The notes under the pieces: model-generated
The model's database searches: none
What the model saw: only the letters and a program-made list of their open reading frames with translations
Told to the model about the DNA's origin: nothing
Shown here: positions 61,159-64,000 of the stretch, piece by piece
How positions within the stretch are numbered: the stretch's first letter is position 1
Layout: the number at the start of each line of letters is the position of its first letter
Made by a program: the position numbers and the translations under genes
Assembly (NCBI GenBank): GCA_031216755.1
Contig: JARUHG010000003.1
Span: 186,001 to 250,000 of the forward strand
Source of the DNA: Lysobacter arvi
GTDB taxonomy: Bacteria > Pseudomonadota > Gammaproteobacteria > Xanthomonadales > Xanthomonadaceae
Direction: 5' to 3'
DNA: 64,000 bases

Positions 61159-61200
61159 ACCCGACGCTTCGCGTCGGGTCGCCCCCTTAACTCAAGGGGG
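61159..61200. repeat. Twin hairpins in the sucC-sucD spacer
   Basis: Two perfect stem-loops lie back to back: 61159-61179 (9-base stem acccgacgc / gcgtcgggt, loop ttc) and 61182-61200 (7-base stem ccccctt / aaggggg, loop aactc). Neither has a T-run. The doublet resembles a dispersed extragenic element. It could affect the sucC:sucD ratio or mRNA stability. Confidence 0.7.
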
Positions 61201-61232
61201 CTGGAGTCAGCGGTCAGGCTCGATCGCGAACC

Positions 61233-62399
<1,167 letters not shown>

Positions 62400-62616
62400 G
62401 CGTCACCGAGGGGAGTGAAAAGAATCCCCGCGGCCGGCGCCGCTCCGGTGGCCCGAGAAAGCCCGGGACCGCCGTAACGTCGAGCGCGAGGGGGCGGTAT
62501 TGTCGCCGATCCACGCGGCCCGGGCAAAACCGCCCGGCGGTCGGTCGCCCCGGTGGCGGTCCGGACACGCCGCCAGCCATACTCGGCACATCGTTTTCGC
62601 ACGGAAGGAACGCCGC

Positions 62617-64000
62617 TTGCCGATCGCCTCCGCCCGGCCGCCCATCGCCGCCGACGCCGACAGCGCGCTTCGCCGCGAGCTGTACTTCTTCACGCTCTAC
62701 CGCCTGTTCGAGGCGGCACTGCTGGTGTTCTTCCTGTTCGGCCCCGCCACCGGGCTGGTCGAGCCGCTGCGCAACGCGTTGGGCGCGCGCTCGATCGCCC
62801 TGTCGTATCTCTTCATCGCCGCGCTGCTGTTCGCCTTCGGACGACGCGGCGAGTTGCGCGCACAGACATTGACCGGCATCGGCGCGGACCTGTTCTTCGG
62901 CCTGCTCGCCATGCACGCGATGCCCGCCGCCGGCACCGGCATCGCGCTCATGCTGCTGTTCAACGTCGGCGCCGCCTCGCTGCTGCTGCCGGCGCGCTAC
63001 GGCCTGGGAGCGGCCGTGGTGGCGGTGATCGGATTGTTCGGCGAATTCGTCTGGAGCCAGTTCGATCCGGAAGGCAGCGACCGCACGCTGGCCGAACCGA
63101 TGATGTTCGCCGTGGGCTACATGGCGATCGCCACGCTCACCAGCATCCTCGGCCGGCAGATGCGCGAAAGCTACGACCTGGCCGAGCGCCGCGGCGCCGA
63201 AGCGGCGCATCTGGGCGAAATCAACGAACTGATCATTCGCCGGCTGCGCACCGGGGTGCTGCTGGTCGATCGCGGCGACCGCATCCGCCTGGCGAACGAG
63301 GCGGCCATGCTGCTGCTCGGCGACGCCGGCGAAAGCACCGACCTGCAGGGCCACCGGAGCCTGGCCGTGGCCGCGCCGGAGTTGGGCCGTCGCCTGGAAC
63401 GCTGGCGCCAGGACGGCAGCCACAACGACAGCCCGCTGCAACTGGCGCCGGACCTTCCGGAAGTCGTGCCGCGTTTCACCCGCCTGCTGGCCGGCAGCGA
63501 GCAGGTACTGGTGTTCCTCGACGACACCTCGCTGCTCTCGCGCCACGCGGAGTCGATGACGCTGGCGACCCTGGGCCGGTTCTCCGCGAGCCTCGCGCAC
63601 GAGATCCGCAATCCGCTGGCGGCGATCAACTACGCCGTGCAATTGCTGGAGGAGTCCGACGACATCCCCACCGCCGAACGGCGCCTGCTGGAGATCATCC
63701 GCCAGCAGGGCATCCGCATGAACGGCATCGTCGAGAACGTGCTGGGCATGGCGCGGCGCGAGCCGGCGAAGCCCGAGCACGTTGAGCTGGTCGCCTTCGC
63801 GCGCCTGTTCGTCGAGGAATACCTCGCGAGCCATCCGCTGGACCTCGACACGTTGCGAAGCACGTCGCAAGTCGCACGCCTGCCGGTGCTGATCGACCCG
63901 CGCCACCTGCATCAGGTGCTCACCGTGCTGGTGGCCAATGCGCTCAGCTACGGGCGCATGCCCGGCGAGCCCGCGCGGGTGACGGTGAGCGTGTACCCGG
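62617..64000 (+). CDS. pilS: Sensor histidine kinase PilS (partial, C-terminus outside window)
   Basis: A membrane sensor kinase of the PilS-PilR pair that controls type IV pilin expression. About 461 codons are visible. Six N-terminal helices occupy residues about 28-185, followed by a PAS-like region, then the His-box SLAHEIRNPLAAI near 327-339. The TTG start is chosen because AAGGA lies 8 bases before it and no ATG fits. The catalytic ATPase domain runs past the window edge. Its location beside sucC is conserved in Xanthomonadaceae. Confidence 0.9.
   Translation, partial: MPIASARPPIAADADSALRRELYFFTLYRLFEAALLVFFLFGPATGLVEPLRNALGARSIALSYLFIAALLFAFGRRGELRAQTLTGIGADLFFGLLAMHAMPAAGTGIALMLLFNVGAASLLLPARYGLGAAVVAVIGLFGEFVWSQFDPEGSDRTLAEPMMFAVGYMAIATLTSILGRQMRESYDLAERRGAEAAHLGEINELIIRRLRTGVLLVDRGDRIRLANEAAMLLLGDAGESTDLQGHRSLAVAAPELGRRLERWRQDGSHNDSPLQLAPDLPEVVPRFTRLLAGSEQVLVFLDDTSLLSRHAESMTLATLGRFSASLAHEIRNPLAAINYAVQLLEESDDIPTAERRLLEIIRQQGIRMNGIVENVLGMARREPAKPEHVELVAFARLFVEEYLASHPLDLDTLRSTSQVARLPVLIDPRHLHQVLTVLVANALSYGRMPGEPARVTVSVYP

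Overview
The window is high-GC gammaproteobacterial chromosome. The gene order suggests the Xanthomonadaceae/Lysobacteraceae, probably a Lysobacter-like genus: ruvC-ruvA-kup-ruvB, ybgC-tolQRAB-pal-cpoB-queE-queC-tRNA-Lys, and sucC/sucD divergent from pilS. The genus is inferred from synteny and protein character, not from a marker gene.

Positions 1-23480 are an interbacterial-competition region. At the left edge is part of a type VI secretion operon on the minus strand (tssB, tssC, tssE and the start of tssF). Right of it lies a contact-dependent inhibition (CDI) / two-partner secretion locus read leftward: cdiB (outer-membrane transporter), cdiA (a 3750-residue exoprotein) and an overlapping membrane immunity gene. 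Downstream of these, towards the T6SS, is a graveyard of CDI parts. It holds a toxin C-terminal relic followed by a second membrane immunity-like gene, a frame-broken pretoxin joined to an intact alternative toxin C-terminus with its own overlapping immunity gene, a deleted Abi_C-like gene on the other strand, and an internal piece of another cdiA allele. Two blocks of this array are near-identical to the main cdiA and could let it exchange toxin tips by recombination.

Positions 23480-39650 are conserved core genome, mostly on the minus strand: tRNA-Lys, queuosine genes (queC, queE), the Tol-Pal envelope machine with CpoB and YbgC, RuvABC Holliday-junction processing interrupted by a Kup potassium transporter, YebC, a lipase-like hydrolase, a GNAT acetyltransferase, an acidic-tailed small protein, aspS and an FmdB-type zinc-ribbon protein.

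Positions 39800-64000 carry a PhzF-like isomerase, an ABC-F ATPase, a Kef-type antiporter, YceH, ClpB behind a likely heat-shock promoter, a trehalose operon (otsB, GH15, otsA), glyoxalase I, a purine/xanthine-type permease, a DUF3574 lipoprotein, pgeF, rluD, bamD, nadE, sucD, sucC and the first part of pilS. The intergenic gaps contain REP-like palindromes, hairpin pairs and a decayed DUF559 gene.

The parts most worth a second look are the CDI toxin/immunity array, the mismatch between a soluble-looking main CdiA toxin and its multi-pass membrane immunity protein, and the four-cysteine module shared by the two CdiA C-termini.
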